Of a stretch of 64,000 nucleotides of DNA, positions 26,172 through 34,903 are shown one piece after another. The DNA comes from CAZSSH01 sp964609825. Lineage in GTDB: Bacteria; Verrucomicrobiota; Lentisphaeria; Victivallales; Victivallaceae. Position 1 is the first letter of the stretch, and each line of letters opens with the position of its first letter. The notes under the pieces are model-generated. The model saw nothing but the letters and a program-made list of their open reading frames with translations. It was not told the origin of the DNA and did not search any database. The DNA lies in NCBI GenBank assembly GCA_964609825.1, contig CAZSSH010000008.1, positions 84,143 to 148,142 of the forward strand. Reading direction: 5' to 3'. The position numbers were made by a program, and so were the translations under genes.

Positions 26172-27044
26172 TCAAGGGACAAATACCCGCGTGTAGTTGC
26201 TCTGCCACGACAAATCCCGGCGCTTGCGCTTGTAACCGGTCGCATGGCCGTCCAAAAATCCGACATTGTAAAACAACCCGTGCCCCCAGTGCATCGTACC
26301 ATCCAATTGTTTGCGAAGCACCCAAAAAGGATAATCCCGATCATCGGTCATATCATTGAACCCGGTTTCGTGCATAAAAAAATACGACGACGGCTTGGGT
26401 AAACGATCCACTTTTTGCTTGCCTCCCGCCTCGCGGGCTGCCGGATGCGAGTCGCTGTTGATCATCGCCGTACTGTAGACCCCGCGCCGGGTCGGGCGGG
26501 CATCAAAGAGCTCCTCAATCTGAAGCAGCGTACGGTATTCCTCAAACGAGCGGATTGCCGAAGCACACAAGAGCGACACCGGGATGCCATCCGTCCGGTC
26601 CGAAAAAACCGATGCCCCGTAAGTATCCCAATAACGGATGGTCACCGCTGTCGGCAGATAAACCCGGGCCAATTCCCAAAACGAGCGAAACTCATGCTGT
26701 TGCGACAGCGTGTTGGCACTGGAAGTCAAAAAATAACCGTAGTTGTCGGCGGCATACATATGGACGACCTGACTGTATTGCCGGATGCTGCTGCGGCAAC
26801 CGTTGCGGGACGCCGTCTCGCGCACCCAGCCGACACTGAGCAAAAGCAACGTAATTAAAATAAACAAAATAGCGATGACAATCACCAGCTCAGTGACGGT
26901 AAAGTAAAAAAAGGAAACCGCCGGCCGCCGTCTGATCCGCAGACCAGCCAACATCAATACGGAGCATAAACGCAATCGCATCATGGCGATCAATCGCCGG
27001 GCCGCCATTTTTCTTTCAACTGCCATGGGAAACGGAAACTTCAA
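26172..27044 (-). CDS. Divergent pilin-like protein with long leader
   Basis: 290 residues. The leader is unusually long and basic (about 48 residues, MKFPFPMAVERKMAARR...). Then comes 'YFTVTELVIVIAILFILITL', a pilin-type helix with Glu at +5 of the FTVTE core. The residue before Phe is Tyr. 'SRNGCRSSIRQYSQVVHMYAADNYGYF' matches the usual 'C..N..Q....YA.DN..Y' region of the family. 'WGHGLFYNVGFLDGHATG' near the end is a clean H-x9-DG motif. It lacks the LLPALNKAR segment of the other five copies and is not next to a regulator or a secreted enzyme. An internal Met (about 21-22) may be the true start. Confidence 0.7.
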   Translation of the reverse strand: MKFPFPMAVERKMAARRLIAMMRLRLCSVLMLAGLRIRRRPAVSFFYFTVTELVIVIAILFILITLLLLSVGWVRETASRNGCRSSIRQYSQVVHMYAADNYGYFLTSSANTLSQQHEFRSFWELARVYLPTAVTIRYWDTYGASVFSDRTDGIPVSLLCASAIRSFEEYRTLLQIEELFDARPTRRGVYSTAMINSDSHPAAREAGGKQKVDRLPKPSSYFFMHETGFNDMTDDRDYPFWVLRKQLDGTMHWGHGLFYNVGFLDGHATGYKRKRRDLSWQSNYTRVFVP

Positions 27045-27060
27045 TTAAACCTCAAACGGT

Positions 27061-27074
27061 TTTTTGATCAAAAA
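27061..27074. other. Perfect AT-rich palindrome
   Basis: TTTTTGATCAAAAA, 14 bp, lies just upstream of the divergent pilin-like gene. It could be an operator or part of that gene's minus-strand promoter. The stretch 27075-27200 holds no gene; it has three TTGCA-containing repeats (27151, 27165, 27185). Confidence 0.4.
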
Positions 27075-27200
27075 GCAGATACTTGCCGCCTCAGAAATTC
27101 GCCCGCTTTTTACAAAAAACCTGAAATTAAAATAGCATCGAAACAACACTTTGCAAATAGTATTTTGCATTTTCAACGAATAATTTGCATAAAAGCTCAT

Positions 27201-27232
27201 TTCCTCCGGTTTTTGAGTTCAAAAAGGAGGAA
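27201..27232 (+). other. Hairpin masking the Shine-Dalgarno of a short ORF
   Basis: TTCCTCC (27201-27207), GG bulge, TTTTTGA, two-base turn, TCAAAAA, GGAGGAA (27226-27232): a 14-pair stem. The 3' arm contains the GGAGG that would serve the ATG at 27240. In RNA this would hide the ribosome-binding site unless the stem is opened. Confidence 0.6.
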
Positions 27233-27239
27233 AAACAGC

Positions 27240-27332
27240 ATGTCTGAAATCAATCAATCCGGCGGTTTCTCCGCTTTTTTGCAGAAAGACCCTTGTAAAG
27301 TAAAAAATGGCCGATTATATTATCGGGGTTGA
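27240..27332 (+). CDS. Short ORF (30 residues), possible leader peptide
   Basis: ATG at 27240 with GGAGG eight bases upstream. The product begins MSEINQSGGFSAFLQKDPCK and ends at TGA 27330-27332, 53 bp before the phosphorylase gene. It has no signal peptide or membrane helix and one Cys. A strong but hairpin-masked ribosome site and its position suggest a regulatory leader. It may also be a remnant of a longer gene, or not translated. Confidence 0.4.
   Translation: MSEINQSGGFSAFLQKDPCKVKNGRLYYRG
27293..27321 (+). promoter_or_regulatory. Promoter and operator-like palindrome before the GH130 gene
   Basis: TTGTAA (27293-27298), 17 bp, TATATT (27316-27321). The -10 is framed by CCGAT (27311-27315) and ATCGG (27322-27326), a 5-bp inverted repeat centred on the -10. 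A repressor bound there would block polymerase. The promoter lies inside the 30-codon ORF. Confidence 0.5.
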
Positions 27333-27385
27333 GAATCGTATCGGGCCAATCATTGCAATGACCAACGGCAAATCAGGAGGAATGT

Positions 27386-28549
27386 ATGAATTTCGAGGAA
27401 AAAAAGAGCATTTTAATCCAAAACTACGAGGACTTGATCCGGCGCAAAAATGTACCATTGGTGGGCAACAATATTTATCAGCGCTATCGCTACCCGGTCC
27501 TCACCGCCGAGCACACGCCCTATTTTTGGAAATACGATCTCAATCCCGAAACCAATCCCCGACTCCTTGAGCGCATCGGCATCAACGCTGCGATGAATTC
27601 GGGCGCCATCAAATTCAACGGCAAATATGTCCTGGTTGTCCGCGTCGAGGGCAATGACCGCAAATCCTTTTTTGCGGTCGCCGAGAGCCCCAACGGGGTT
27701 GACAACTTCCGCTTTTGGGATCATCCGGTCACCATGCCCGAAACCAAAAAACCCGATACCAACATTTATGACATGCGGCTCACCCGTCACGAGGACGGCT
27801 ATATTTACGGCATCTTTTGCAGCGAGCGGCGCGACCCCAAGGCGGCGCCCGGCGATTTATCCAGCGCCGTCGCCGCCGCCGGGATTGCACGCACCAAAGA
27901 TCTGGTCAAGTGGGAGCGCCTCCCCGACCTCAAAACCAAGAGCCAGCAGCGCAACGTCGTATTGCACCCCGAGTTTGTCAACGGCAAATATGCCCTTTAT
28001 ACCCGCCCGCAGGACGGCTTTATCGACGCCGGCTCCGGCGGCGGCATCGGCTGGGCGCTGGTGGACAACATGACCAAAGCCGAAATCAAAGAGGAGGTCA
28101 TCATCGACCACCGGCAGTACCACACCATCAAAGAGGTCAAAAACGGTCAGGGCCCCGCGCCGATCAAAACCCAAAAAGGGTGGCTTCACCTCGCCCACGG
28201 CGTCCGCGGCTGCGCGGCCGGACTGCGCTATGTCCTTTATATGTTTATGACCAGCTTAAAAGATCCGACCAAAGTCATCGCGGCCCCCGGCGGCTACTTT
28301 TTGGCGCCGCAAAATGAGGAGCGCATCGGCGATGTGTCCAATGTTTTATTTACCAACGGCTGGATCGCCGATGAGGACGGTAAAGTATTCATCTATTACG
28401 CCTCCAGCGACACCCGGATGCATGTGGCGGTCTCGGACGTCGACACCTTGATCGACTACTGCCTCCACACGCCCGCCGACGGCGGCCGCTCGGCGGCTTC
28501 GGTGCAAACCCTTAATAAACTCATCGACAACAACTTCAAACTCAAATAA
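27386..28549 (+). CDS. GH130 4-O-beta-D-mannosyl-D-glucose phosphorylase
   Basis: 387 residues, cytoplasmic (no signal), with GGAGGAA before the ATG. The sequence closely follows GH130 subfamily 1. Examples are 'RYRYPVLTAEHTPYFW', 'GAIKFNGKYVLVVRVEG', 'DRKSFFAVAESPNGVDNFRF', 'TNIYDMRLTRHEDGYIYGIF' with the catalytic Asp129, 'SQQRNVVLHPEFVNGKYALY' and 'HLAHGVRGCAAGLRYVLY'. The family enzyme phosphorolyses mannosyl-beta-1,4-glucose to mannose-1-phosphate and glucose, as in the Bacteroides beta-mannan pathway. No epimerase or mannanase is adjacent. A strong terminator follows, so it is a single-gene unit. Confidence 0.93.
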   Translation: MNFEEKKSILIQNYEDLIRRKNVPLVGNNIYQRYRYPVLTAEHTPYFWKYDLNPETNPRLLERIGINAAMNSGAIKFNGKYVLVVRVEGNDRKSFFAVAESPNGVDNFRFWDHPVTMPETKKPDTNIYDMRLTRHEDGYIYGIFCSERRDPKAAPGDLSSAVAAAGIARTKDLVKWERLPDLKTKSQQRNVVLHPEFVNGKYALYTRPQDGFIDAGSGGGIGWALVDNMTKAEIKEEVIIDHRQYHTIKEVKNGQGPAPIKTQKGWLHLAHGVRGCAAGLRYVLYMFMTSLKDPTKVIAAPGGYFLAPQNEERIGDVSNVLFTNGWIADEDGKVFIYYASSDTRMHVAVSDVDTLIDYCLHTPADGGRSAASVQTLNKLIDNNFKLK

Positions 28550-28569
28550 CGCATGCCCGACTTGCCCAT

Positions 28570-28601
28570 GCCGGCCCCGGTTCTCCGCGGCCGGCTTTTT
28601 T
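28570..28601 (+). terminator. Intrinsic terminator after the GH130 gene
   Basis: GCCGGCC (28570-28576) pairs with GGCCGGC (28589-28595), followed by a six-T run. Confidence 0.88.
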
Positions 28602-28626
28602 ATTGCAGTTTTTTATGGTCACTCTA

Positions 28627-28654
28627 TTGACATTTCATTTTTTTATAGTATAAT
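28627..28654 (+). promoter_or_regulatory. Consensus promoter of the LacI cassette
   Basis: TTGACA (28627-28632), 16 bp spacer, TATAAT (28649-28654); both hexamers are perfect. The ATG is about 40 bp after the predicted start. Confidence 0.75.
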
Positions 28655-28700
28655 ATTACCATGATACACGATTCACGTTATATGTTTACCGAGAAAATCA

Positions 28701-29774
28701 ATGGAAAAAATCAACATCAATACCATCGCCAAAATCGCCAAGGCGTCCAACACCACGGTGTCCAACTACATTAACGGCACCGAGACCTTTCCGATCAGCG
28801 ATGACACCGCCCGGCGAATCCGCCAGGCGATGCGTGAGCTCAATTACCGCCCTCACCCGGGTGCGAGTTTGATCCGCCGCAACCGCGCCGACCGCAAAAA
28901 GATCGGCTTCGTCTTTGGGGAAAACAGCATGTTGCCGGTATTTGAAGTCATGATTGTCCCCTTGATCCAGCAAATTTTGGTGGAAACGAGCGCCGCCTTT
29001 GCCAAAGAAAATTACGATCTGGTAATCCTTAATGTAAGTGACGAAAAGTCCCGCTCGCTGTGGAACGAAATCTTTATCGATGTCGAGGCTGTGATCAACT
29101 ACGGTCAAATCAATGCTTTGATGTATGACACGTTGATCCGGCGCAACATTCCTTTGATCGAGCTCTCGCCAACCGAGGACTACCGGGTGGTGTTCGGCAA
29201 CATCGACCAAAGCGAACTCCACCACATTTTTTGGCGCTCCGACCGGCAGATTGTCGATATTTTTGAGTCGTTTTACCGGCAGCAGGCACGCAAATTTGTA
29301 TTTGTCTCGTCGTGGAACATCAAGCGCAACCGCCCCGACTTTTACGGCTATGACGCCGAAGCCAAAGTCGACGGTTTTTTGGCAGCGCTGAACAAGCACC
29401 CTGATGCAACCGGCACCGTGCTCTCGCCGCCCTTGCCCAAGAGCGACTCCAGCATGAATTATGAGTTTGAGTCCGGTCGCGTCATCACGCTTCAGCACTT
29501 GGATATTATCCGCCAATCCGACGCCATCATCGCCCACAACGATATCGTTGCCCGCGGCATCGCCTCGGTGTTGACCGAGGACCCGGATTTAAGCTCCAAA
29601 AAGATTTTGCTCTCAGGCGAAGGCGACTTCACTGCTTTGCGCTACTGGCACCCCAAAATCACCACCTCCAGCGTCGATTATGATCAACTGACGCGAAATC
29701 TCGTCGCCATGGTCAAAAATATCGCCGGAGCCCAAAGTCCCCAAATGTTTCAAATCGAAATTGCCACTCATTAA
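28701..29774 (+). CDS. LacI-family transcriptional regulator
   Basis: 357 residues. The N-terminal LacI helix-turn-helix reads 'NTIAKIAKASNTTVSNYING' (about 6-25), with the hinge region 'AMRELNYRPHPGASLIRRNR' near 48-67. A type I periplasmic-binding effector domain follows ('KKIGFVFGENSMLPVFE', 'DAIIAHNDIVARGIASVL', 'ILLSGEGDFTALRYWHPKITT'). The HTH is somewhat unusual in that 'TETFPISDDTARRI' replaces the common 'N....VS..T..RV'. It leads an operon with a secreted module, a pilin-like protein and a very large secreted protein, and presumably controls them. The ligand is unknown. Confidence 0.88.
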   Translation: MEKININTIAKIAKASNTTVSNYINGTETFPISDDTARRIRQAMRELNYRPHPGASLIRRNRADRKKIGFVFGENSMLPVFEVMIVPLIQQILVETSAAFAKENYDLVILNVSDEKSRSLWNEIFIDVEAVINYGQINALMYDTLIRRNIPLIELSPTEDYRVVFGNIDQSELHHIFWRSDRQIVDIFESFYRQQARKFVFVSSWNIKRNRPDFYGYDAEAKVDGFLAALNKHPDATGTVLSPPLPKSDSSMNYEFESGRVITLQHLDIIRQSDAIIAHNDIVARGIASVLTEDPDLSSKKILLSGEGDFTALRYWHPKITTSSVDYDQLTRNLVAMVKNIAGAQSPQMFQIEIATH

Positions 29775-29789
29775 GATAAGGAGATAAAC

Positions 29790-30296
29790 ATGAAAAAGTT
29801 GATTGTCATTGCCGTAATGTCGCTGATGACCGCCGCGCTGGTACAGGCGGAGGAAATCGTCCTCAAGCAAAAGTACGACCGTTATTTTGTCTACTCCATT
29901 AAAGACGTCGCCGAAATCACCAACACCGACGACGGCTGCGTCTTAAATATCTCCGGCAACCACGGCGAAACCGGCAACTTTACCGCGGTGCAATGGGCTG
30001 CCCCTTATTCGGCCGGAGTCACCGGCGGCAAAAAGTACCGCGCCACTCTGACGGTTAAAGCCTCCGCCCCGACCAAAATCGTCGCCCAAATCATGGATCA
30101 GGACAAACCGTGGGCGACTTATGTCAGCAAAGGCTTTGATCTGGAAGCGGATGTGCCTGCCGTCATCACCCTTGACTGGACGCCCGACAAGGATGTCAAA
30201 GGCGGCTTGCGCGCTCCGGGATTATTCCTCGGGTTGGCCAAACAGGGCACCGTTATTAGCATCAGCAATGTTAAATTTGTCGAAATTAAAGATTAA
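29790..30296 (+). CDS. Small secreted beta-sandwich (carbohydrate-binding-like) protein
   Basis: 168 residues, start fixed by AAGGAGAT six bases upstream and a signal peptide (MKKLIVIAVMSLMTAALVQA). The mature part has the alternating pattern of a jelly roll: 'DDGCVLNISGNHGETGNFTAV', 'KKYRATLTVKASAPTKIVAQ', 'PAVITLDWTPDK' and a final 'GTVISISNVKFVEIKD'. This resembles CBM4/CBM9-type modules. No catalytic motif is seen. It is second in the LacI operon, 15 bp after the regulator. It may capture the glycan for the large protein encoded downstream; this is inferred from context. Confidence 0.65.
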   Translation: MKKLIVIAVMSLMTAALVQAEEIVLKQKYDRYFVYSIKDVAEITNTDDGCVLNISGNHGETGNFTAVQWAAPYSAGVTGGKKYRATLTVKASAPTKIVAQIMDQDKPWATYVSKGFDLEADVPAVITLDWTPDKDVKGGLRAPGLFLGLAKQGTVISISNVKFVEIKD

Positions 30297-30308
30297 TCAC
30301 GCCGCCCT

Positions 30309-30342
30309 TGCCGCCGGACGGCTCAAAAACCGTCCGGGCGGC
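30309..30342 (+). other. Strong intercistronic hairpin without a T run
   Basis: CCGGACGG (30314-30321) pairs with CCGTCCGG (30330-30337), extended outward by GCCGC/GCGGC. It lies between the secreted module and the pilin-like gene. It may stabilise or process the mRNA, giving unequal expression, or act as a weak terminator. Confidence 0.6.
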
Positions 30343-30368
30343 ATAACGGCCCCCCAAAGGAGGATGTC

Positions 30369-31037
30369 ATGAAAAAGTTTTTCACTCTAATCGAGCTTTT
30401 GGTAGTAATTGCCATCATCGCCATTTTGGCCTCGATGTTGTTACCCGCGCTAAACAAAGCGCGCGAAAAAGCCAAGGGAATCACATGCAAAAACAATTTA
30501 AAACAAATGGGCACCATCATCCAAATATATGCCGACGCCAACAAGGATTACTATCCCGAAACCAACGCCGCCAAAAACCTCTCCTGGGACAATCTCATTT
30601 ATAACCTCAAGTACCTGCCGATGAATGGCAGCGGCTACAAAATCGCCCGCTGTCCGCGGGATGACTTCCAGCGCGTCGTCAATACCAGCCAGCCGATCCG
30701 CAGCTACCGTTGCAACGGTTATTTGTGGACCAACTCTGACGCCAACTGTCTCAAGGGTAAATACGCAAAATCCAAATTGAGTCCGAGCGAAGCCATCTCC
30801 CTGACTTGCATGCCCGGCGACTCCATGCTGTACGGCACGGCCTCGATGGATCAATATGTTTTCCGGCTCCCGGTTGCCACCAACAATTACTGCCAGTGGA
30901 CACACGGCCACTTCGGGACTTACCTCTTTATCGGCGGCAATGTCGGCAACATTACCTTTACCTCCGCCGATGACAACTCCTACAGTTCGCCCAACTTTAA
31001 ACGCTACTGGCGAGTATTTCAGAGGGCAAATCAATGA
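30369..31037 (+). CDS. Pilin-like protein, cassette B
   Basis: 222 residues, AAAGGAGG before the ATG. N-terminus MKKFFTLIELLVVIAIIAIL with Glu at +5 and Phe at -1, then MLLPALNKAREKAK and 'CKNNLKQMGTIIQIYADANKDYYP'. A predicted globular head of about 180 residues follows with four cysteines. Near the C-terminus 'WTHGHFGTYLFIGGNVGN' sits where the H-x9-DG motif is expected but has GG-N instead of DG-H. The stop overlaps the start of the 1237-residue protein (ATGA), so both are made together. Confidence 0.85.
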   Translation: MKKFFTLIELLVVIAIIAILASMLLPALNKAREKAKGITCKNNLKQMGTIIQIYADANKDYYPETNAAKNLSWDNLIYNLKYLPMNGSGYKIARCPRDDFQRVVNTSQPIRSYRCNGYLWTNSDANCLKGKYAKSKLSPSEAISLTCMPGDSMLYGTASMDQYVFRLPVATNNYCQWTHGHFGTYLFIGGNVGNITFTSADDNSYSSPNFKRYWRVFQRANQ

Positions 31038-34000
31038 AGTTGCGGCACTTATTATTGTTACCGGCTTTGCTGCTGACCGCCGTGATACAGGCGCAAATCC
31101 TTCCTGACGGGCTGTATTACGAAAAAGTCGATTTTTTGCAAACCGCAAGCGAAGATTTGTACTTCACCTTTACCTTTGCCCCCGAGGATCAGGCCAAATT
31201 GACCGACGGGGTGCGTTATGAAATTAAAAACCTCGACAACACGCTGATCAAATCCGGCACGGCCAAGGAATACCAAATTGACGGCAAGCTTGCCGTATAC
31301 ACCATCCTCGACAAAGCGGAAATGGCCAAGCTCCCCACCGGCTACTACAATCTTGCGATTGCGCCGGCGGGAGAAACGGAAATGTTTGACATGAAATTTT
31401 ATGTCGACACCACGCCGTACCGCTACCGCGCCGTTTATCTTTTGGACAACGCCGATGCCGAAGAATACGCCATGTGGCTGAATCAGGATTTTGCCGGGCA
31501 AATCGAGCCTTTGCACAGCTTCCCTGACCGCGGCGCGCCGGATCTTGTGGTAGTGTCAAGTTACCGGCCGGTGGACGAAGCGGCGGTGAAGCAACTTCAA
31601 AATTTTGTCGGCAACGGCGGCACGGTTTTAATGTTTGGCCTCAATCACCCGGATTTGGACGCATTGAACCCCTTGAGCATCGACCGTGCCAAATCTTATA
31701 ACAGCAAAGCATCCGCGCTCCAAAGCAAGCTTTTCCCCAAGCTGGACGGTCAAAATGTCTTTTTGATCAACGCCCAAACCGCGGACGGAGCCGAAACTCT
31801 GGCAACCGCGGCCGACGGAAAAACCGCGCTTGCCGTCAAACAAATTGGCAAAGGAAAAGTCTACGCGTTTGCCGGGGCAGTCAAGCCCAACGAGGCCTAC
31901 GCCGCTTTGATCCAAAGCATTTTGGGAGCCAAGTACCAAAAGCAAATGCCGCGCCAAATCAGCTATGACAGCGACGGCATGCAAATCGGCATCTCCGCCA
32001 ACAACGTCGGCCGCTTCGGGTTCAGCAACAACGACCGGGTCAACGATATTTCGATTCGCCCGGAGCAGACTTTCCGGATGTGGGATTTTGAGCCGGACAC
32101 CTTTGGCGTCAGCTTTACCGACGTTGACACTCCGTCCGAGATTTCCTGCAAAAGCGTCAATTTTTTGAGCAAAACCATGGCGGCGCGCGGCGGCCGCTTC
32201 GGCAAAGAAACCTTGATCACTTTTGGCCTAGGAACGCCGGGAGTGCTGTTTCAAAACCCGACCGCGCAAACCCTGCGCTTCGCCTCCCCGATGCTCCAAA
32301 CCATCGCTTTTGTCAACCGCAAAAACGAATTGCAGACCTTTGCCGTCAACGGCCCGATCCCCGATTTGAGCCAAATGACTCAAAACTATCTTTTGGTATG
32401 GTCGGCCAACGAGCGCTTTGACGCGTGGCCCTTGCTGATCACCTTTAACCGCAAAATCAAATCCTGCCAAACCGTCAACGGCGAACTCAAATTTGACTTT
32501 GCCAAACCCGGGTTGGAAATATCCGTCATGCCTTTGGCCGGGCTCAAACATTATCCGTCCAACCAATTGCCGCAGTGGGATCAAAAAGTCCTGTCGCGCT
32601 GGGCAAAAATGCTGGCGGCGCGAACCGTCGGCTGCGTGGAGAGCTTCAAAGAAACAGACGGCAAAGTTTTGATCCGCAATCGCTTTGAGTATCTCTTAAT
32701 CAACAACGACTGGGGCATCGAGCCCTTAAAAGTGGCCTTTTTGCCGCCGCTGGTGCCGATCTATGCCAAGACCAAACTCGCCGCTTTCGACAAAGAATAT
32801 CAGGACCTTGATTTCGCCACCTTTCACGGACCCTTGTACGGCATCTTCGGCAAGGATGTCTCAGAGTACACGCTTACCGTACCCGATCTTGCATACAATC
32901 TCCCGACTTCGCCGGTGGATCCGCGCCTTGAGGCCCCGATCAACCGCGCTTTGTTTGAGCGAATCATTGAGCACCTTAACACCGCCAAATTGTTGTGCAT
33001 CCCCGCACGCAGCTTTTTGGTCGAGCCTCCTCCGGGCAAAACGATTCCCAACCGCGACCTCAAAGCAGCGACCGAGGGGAAATTCACCGACGATACCCCC
33101 AGCTGGAAATACATTGATTTACACCTCACCCTGGGCGGAGTCACCGGCAATTTGATGTTTCGCCCTTACCTCAACGGGGTCCCCGGCAATGAGGACGTCA
33201 AACAACAGCTGGAGACCAAGATCAACCGCAATGTTCAGCGTGACATCGAGTACTTTACCTACAAGACCTTTTTGCGTTACCGCAAAGAGCCGTTGAGCGG
33301 CAATGATTATCTTGCCGCCTTTATCGCCCCGGTGCGTTACGGCAACGGCTACCGGACGTTTCACGATATGAATGAAACTTGCGGCGTGGTGATGCAAACG
33401 TTGGCCTTGTACGATTTGATGTATCAGGACAAAGATTTTTTGGTCTCCAATCAGCGGTATTTTGACCAATTCATAAGCTACATGCATTTGTACAACGACT
33501 GGACGTGGATGTGCTCGATGGCGGTCGAGTGGGGCATGGGCAACAACATTGACATGCTCAATGCCGAGCTGACGGCGTGGAGCGGCAAATACCGCATTGA
33601 CCAGAGGCTGGGCCGCAAAGAAGAAGCCGCCTTTGACCGCTACATGGCCGCCAAAGCGGCGGCGGCGACCGGAGCCAGACTCTTTTTCGGCGACTTTTAC
33701 AACTCGTTAAATTTCCCGATCCCGGCCCAGCTCAAACCGGTGATCCACGAGATGACCGGCGCCGGGCAGACCGTCGAGCGCAATCGCTATTTGCCCTATC
33801 AACTCTGTCAGGGCTACGGCGAGGGCTGGCCCTCGTTGTGGCCGGCCAAACTCGATAAAGGGACCCTCAAGCACACCTATGACGGCAAAGACCTCTACAG
33901 CACCAGCAAAGGCGTGCCGATGGAGCTTTTAAACCTCTATCGGTCGAGCCCGGAGATGACGGCAATTTTGGTCAATTACGAAAACGTCTTCCGTGCTTAC

Positions 34001-34747
34001 GCATACCAGGAAAATTACGCTTATTTATACACCCGCATCGCCGGAGCGGGCTACATCAATCATGAGCCGCGCCAGGAAATTGAGAAGCGCCTCTACCGTG
34101 CCCTCAACTTTGGCGGCATGAGCGCCAAAAATCTCGGGATGGGCGTCGGCGACTGGGAAACCACCGCCATGACCATCCTCTTGGAGATGCTGCGAGAGAG
34201 TGCCGACAGCGACGACAGCCGTTTCACCGTCCCGGTATCGGACGAAAAAGGCGGCAAAATCCTCTGGGAAGCGGTCGAACCCAAAGCGGGAAGCGGTCAA
34301 GCCAAGCCCTCAAGCCAAACCGTTACCGCCGACAAGGAGCCCGCCAATGTCGGCAACGGTTTCTCAGCCGTCAAAATCACGATGGATGCCCCGGCAGCGG
34401 GCAATGTCCCGGTGATCTTCACCCGCTTTGACAAGGCCAAGGTAATCGGCCAAAACTGCCGGGCGCTGAGTTTCCTCATCAAGTCCTACGATGCGGGCGG
34501 CGCGATTGACATCGCCTTGCCCGAGACCAATTGGAAAAAAACGCCGATTGTCAGTGTCAAAATCGATGACTCGATGCGCAATTTCAAACGCGTCCGCCTC
34601 GAGTTCGACCGCGATTTCAAGTTTAACAAACTTGGGCTGACGGTCAAAGACATCCGCGGCGAACTCTTTCTCTACAACGGCCAAGTCCCCGGCCCGGAGC
34701 GCCGTCCGGTCACCGTTTACTTGGACGACATCCGCTTTGAGCAATAA
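31034..34747 (+). CDS. Very large secreted protein, probable glycan-active enzyme
   Basis: 1237 residues with a signal peptide (MKLRHLLLLPALLLTAVIQA). The N-terminal region (20-130) is beta-rich. A segment 'APDLVVVSSYRPVDEAAVKQ' with 'GGTVLMFGLNHPDL' (about 165-210) looks like a GATase1/beta-galactosidase-trimerisation-type fold. The middle is unassigned. At about 760-1060 a helical region ('FHDMNETCGVVMQTLALYDL', 'DWTWMCSMAVEWGMGNNIDM', 'YQLCQGYGEGWPSLWPAKL') resembles an (alpha/alpha)6 barrel with several acidic residues that could be catalytic. The last 150 residues look like a beta-sandwich ending 'TVYLDDIRFEQ'. I cannot assign a CAZy family. It overlaps the pilin-like gene. Confidence 0.6.
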   Translation: MKLRHLLLLPALLLTAVIQAQILPDGLYYEKVDFLQTASEDLYFTFTFAPEDQAKLTDGVRYEIKNLDNTLIKSGTAKEYQIDGKLAVYTILDKAEMAKLPTGYYNLAIAPAGETEMFDMKFYVDTTPYRYRAVYLLDNADAEEYAMWLNQDFAGQIEPLHSFPDRGAPDLVVVSSYRPVDEAAVKQLQNFVGNGGTVLMFGLNHPDLDALNPLSIDRAKSYNSKASALQSKLFPKLDGQNVFLINAQTADGAETLATAADGKTALAVKQIGKGKVYAFAGAVKPNEAYAALIQSILGAKYQKQMPRQISYDSDGMQIGISANNVGRFGFSNNDRVNDISIRPEQTFRMWDFEPDTFGVSFTDVDTPSEISCKSVNFLSKTMAARGGRFGKETLITFGLGTPGVLFQNPTAQTLRFASPMLQTIAFVNRKNELQTFAVNGPIPDLSQMTQNYLLVWSANERFDAWPLLITFNRKIKSCQTVNGELKFDFAKPGLEISVMPLAGLKHYPSNQLPQWDQKVLSRWAKMLAARTVGCVESFKETDGKVLIRNRFEYLLINNDWGIEPLKVAFLPPLVPIYAKTKLAAFDKEYQDLDFATFHGPLYGIFGKDVSEYTLTVPDLAYNLPTSPVDPRLEAPINRALFERIIEHLNTAKLLCIPARSFLVEPPPGKTIPNRDLKAATEGKFTDDTPSWKYIDLHLTLGGVTGNLMFRPYLNGVPGNEDVKQQLETKINRNVQRDIEYFTYKTFLRYRKEPLSGNDYLAAFIAPVRYGNGYRTFHDMNETCGVVMQTLALYDLMYQDKDFLVSNQRYFDQFISYMHLYNDWTWMCSMAVEWGMGNNIDMLNAELTAWSGKYRIDQRLGRKEEAAFDRYMAAKAAAATGARLFFGDFYNSLNFPIPAQLKPVIHEMTGAGQTVERNRYLPYQLCQGYGEGWPSLWPAKLDKGTLKHTYDGKDLYSTSKGVPMELLNLYRSSPEMTAILVNYENVFRAYAYQENYAYLYTRIAGAGYINHEPRQEIEKRLYRALNFGGMSAKNLGMGVGDWETTAMTILLEMLRESADSDDSRFTVPVSDEKGGKILWEAVEPKAGSGQAKPSSQTVTADKEPANVGNGFSAVKITMDAPAAGNVPVIFTRFDKAKVIGQNCRALSFLIKSYDAGGAIDIALPETNWKKTPIVSVKIDDSMRNFKRVRLEFDRDFKFNKLGLTVKDIRGELFLYNGQVPGPERRPVTVYLDDIRFEQ

Positions 34748-34765
34748 TCTTTGCCGCACCCGACT

Positions 34766-34796
34766 GCGCCCGTCCCGCCGGACCGGCGCGGTTTTT
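34766..34796 (+). terminator. Intrinsic terminator of the LacI cassette
   Basis: GCGCC-c-GTCC / GGAC-c-GGCGC hairpin (34766-34789, one mismatch) then GG and TTTTT. Confidence 0.65.
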
Positions 34797-34903
34797 CTTT
34801 GTCCATAGGAAAAAGCAGACAAATCATATTATTTTACATTACTCTGAAACAAAAATGTAGCTTTGTATCAACCCCAATGTCCCTATCCACCGAAATTATC
34901 ATC

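Noticed and set aside
27307..27570. Frame of 87 codons overlapping the start of the GH130 gene
   Set aside because: Out of frame with the phosphorylase and without a ribosome-binding site; the overlapped region is conserved GH130 protein sequence.
28698..29537. 279-codon frame antisense to the LacI gene
   Set aside because: The plus-strand LacI gene has a consensus promoter and a clear helix-turn-helix; the antisense product has none.
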